The notes beneath the pieces were generated by a model that worked only from the letters and a program-made list of their open reading frames with translations, had not been told where the DNA came from and made no database searches. Source: Anaerolineae bacterium (GTDB taxonomy: Bacteria; Chloroflexota; Anaerolineae; Anaerolineales; E44-bin32). Taken from it: a stretch of 14,843 nt of DNA. Below are positions 13,317-14,843 of the stretch, one piece after another; positions within the stretch are counted from its first letter, which is position 1, and every line of letters begins with the position of its first letter. The DNA lies in contig DAOVIK010000012.1 of assembly GCA_030673735.1 (NCBI GenBank), positions 1 through 14,843 on the forward strand. Direction: 5' to 3'. The translations under genes were made by a program, and so were the position numbers.

Positions 13317-14483
13317 ATGTCTGCTGAAACAGAGCCTTCCACCAAGACAAGCGGCTACGACGCACGTTTCGTGCGTAATGTGTTGCTGAAGGCGCTGCTG
13401 CTGTTCGTGGTGCTGAATCTGGTTTTCATGACCGCTGATTTCGTGCCCTGGTTGGCGCGCCTTTCCGCATACAACGTGATCATTGCGGGCCGCACGCGCC
13501 TTCCTTATGGCGAGGTGCCTGAGCGCGCCTACAATCTGAGCCCGCTGAGCCTGGAAGCCTTGTTCGCCTCACATGAACTGACGGGCGGCAGCAAGCCGGA
13601 AGACGAGTATCGCGTGATAGTGATCGGCGATTCGTCGGTGTGGGGCTTTCTGCTCCGCCCCGAGGACACGCTGACAGGCAATCTGAGCACAGGCGGGTAT
13701 TCGACCGACGACGGACGGCAAGTGCGGGCATATAACTTGGGCTATCCAATCACGTCTTTGCTGAAAGACGTGATGATCCTGGATGAGGCCATGCGCTACG
13801 AGCCGGACTTGGTGCTCTGGCTTGTCACGCTGGAGGCCATGCCCGAAGTGAAGCAATTCACATCGGCGCTGGTGCAGCACAATCCGGAGCGCGCTATGGA
13901 CCTGATCGAGCGCTACGAGCTCGAATTGCAGCCGCAGGAAGACGATCTGATCGAGCGAAATCTGTGGCAGAGTACAATCGTGGGCCAGCGACAAAACTTG
14001 GCGGATCTGGTGCGGCTACAGCTCTACGGCATGGTATGGGCGGCGACCGGCATCGATCAGGATTATCCCGAGGATTACCCACTGCGAAGATCTGATCTCG
14101 AGGCCGACAACACCTTCTTCGAGCTCGGTCCGACGCAGCGCGTTGATGATATATTGGCGCCGGATGTAATGCAGGCCGCGGTTGATATGGCAGGCGATGT
14201 GCCGGTGCTGTTCGTCAACCAGCCGATCTTCGTGAGCGATGGCGAGAACAGCGATATCCGCTACAACCTCAACTATCCCCATTGGGCTTATGATGACTAC
14301 AGGATCTGGTTCGGCCGGCAATGCCAGGAAAATGGCTGGTCCTGCCTGGATTTGTGGGATCTGATCGACCCTGAGGAGTTCACCAACACCGCATTTCACT
14401 ACACACCCGTAGGCTCGGCGCAGTTGGCAGCCGTTCTTGGCGATGCGATCCTCGAACTCGCCAACGCTGGTGCCTCCCCATAG
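13317..14483 (+). CDS. Membrane-anchored SGNH-fold protein, partner of the MBOAT (AlgJ/DltD-like role)
   Basis: The 388-residue protein has a cytoplasmic N-tail, one membrane anchor (about 22-44) and a large outer domain. Block I of the SGNH hydrolases is clear: VIVIGDSSVWGF (100-111), with S106 as the expected nucleophile. Block II may be YNLGYP (139-144) and the last block is FTNTAFHYTPVGSAQLA (355-371) with H361. The acid usually found just before that His is Asn (N357) or Thr, and the block III position reads VTLEA (170-174) instead of a G-x-N. The triad is therefore incomplete, and activity may be weak or use other residues. In alginate, cellulose and teichoic-acid systems such proteins work outside the membrane with an MBOAT to hand the acyl group to the polymer. 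The 3-bp gap to the MBOAT gene supports this role. Confidence 0.82.
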   Translation: MSAETEPSTKTSGYDARFVRNVLLKALLLFVVLNLVFMTADFVPWLARLSAYNVIIAGRTRLPYGEVPERAYNLSPLSLEALFASHELTGGSKPEDEYRVIVIGDSSVWGFLLRPEDTLTGNLSTGGYSTDDGRQVRAYNLGYPITSLLKDVMILDEAMRYEPDLVLWLVTLEAMPEVKQFTSALVQHNPERAMDLIERYELELQPQEDDLIERNLWQSTIVGQRQNLADLVRLQLYGMVWAATGIDQDYPEDYPLRRSDLEADNTFFELGPTQRVDDILAPDVMQAAVDMAGDVPVLFVNQPIFVSDGENSDIRYNLNYPHWAYDDYRIWFGRQCQENGWSCLDLWDLIDPEEFTNTAFHYTPVGSAQLAAVLGDAILELANAGASP

Positions 14484-14755
14484 CGTATTCAGCGTTGTCA
14501 GGTCCTGTATCCAATCCCCCCTGCAGTTCCCTCATCGCTTGCAACTTGATACTCGCTCGGACACTTCTTTCTTTGCATCTTACACAGAGAGCTGGGCGGG
14601 ATTGCGCGCAAGACGGGGCTTCGAGACAGCCCGAAATCCACAAGCTCACAGAGTGTGGCGATATATGATTGGTACGTGCTTCTCCCTTGAAAGTGAAGGT
14701 CAGGAGCGCACTAGTTGCTAGACCATAACCCAGGATAGACGTATGGCGGGAGGCC
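14484..14755. other. Intergenic stretch with no recognised feature
   Basis: Open frames across this stretch on both strands overlap the SGNH gene and give low-quality products. A TATGAT (14664-14669) could be a -10 box for the gene at 14756, but I see no matching -35 box. No terminator hairpin follows the SGNH stop, so read-through is possible. Confidence 0.4.
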
Positions 14756-14843
14756 ATGAAGATACACCGTGTCGTCGTGGGGGGCGTTGCATTCATCATT
14801 CTGGGAATTGCGCTCTGGAGCCTAATCTCCTTTAGCCAGGCGC
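14756..14843 (+). CDS. Start of an exported or membrane-anchored protein (cut by window end)
   Basis: From ATG 14756 the frame stays open to the window end and encodes a basic start (MKIHR) followed by a hydrophobic segment (VVVGGVAFIILGIALWSL, then ISFSQA). This looks like a signal peptide or anchor, with a possible cleavage site after the Ala of FSQA. GGGAGG lies at 14748-14753, closer to the ATG than usual. Only 29 residues are visible, so no function can be given. It follows the acyltransferase operon on the same strand and may belong to the same envelope process. Confidence 0.55.
   Translation, partial: MKIHRVVVGGVAFIILGIALWSLISFSQA

Noticed and set aside
1..14843. tRNA genes, CRISPR arrays, IS ends, att sites
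   Set aside because: No T-loop-like GGTTCGAATCC context, no regularly spaced repeats, and no transposase or integrase frame were seen on reading both strands.

Overview
The window looks like a chromosomal segment of a Gram-positive-like or monoderm-type environmental bacterium, most probably Chloroflexota (Anaerolineae-like). This rests on the look of the proteins (F420-type nitroreductase fold, GT87-like membrane protein, SGNH protein with a GDSSVWG block, HI0933 flavoprotein), the moderately high GC, and short-spaced genes separated by GC-rich hairpin terminators. It is inferred by eye; no marker gene fixes the taxonomy. No tRNA, rRNA, CRISPR array, insertion sequence or origin was seen.

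Left part (1-5700). The window opens inside the 3' end of a secreted M23 peptidase, closed by a textbook terminator. Then come a leftward deazaflavin-dependent nitroreductase-family gene with its own promoter, and an uncharacterised four-helix membrane protein with Gly/Glu/Pro linkers and an upstream hairpin, followed by a 15-bp inverted repeat. Next are the ribosome-rescue hydrolase ArfB, an UlaG-like metallo-beta-lactamase fold protein that lacks the usual metal-bridging Asp, and an HI0933/BaiN-type flavoprotein translationally coupled to it by ATGA.

Middle part (5700-11440). A leftward TerB-like protein and a rightward PlsC-type acyltransferase share a divergent promoter region. Between plsC and an S9 peptidase lies a scar. 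It holds a short stretch resembling the N-terminus of a PadR regulator, then the start signal of a GPH-family sugar:cation symporter whose N-terminal half is missing, leaving only helices 7-12 in another frame. A perfect palindromic terminator separates the S9 peptidase from a convergent GT87-like membrane glycosyltransferase.

Right part (11440-14843). The most interesting block is a compact operon. It has a 39-residue single-helix microprotein ending in W-I-Y-Q-G-F, an AlgI/DltB-type MBOAT acyltransferase overlapping it by one base, and a membrane-anchored SGNH-fold protein 3 bp further on. The microprotein's C-terminal end matches the DltX motif (F-I-Y-N-E-F) in position and spacing. The block therefore looks like a minimal DltX/DltB/DltD-like machine for O-acylating a cell-envelope polymer, without the DltA/DltC donor-loading genes. 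Its substrate and acyl donor are unknown. A further exported or anchored protein begins at 14756 and runs off the window.
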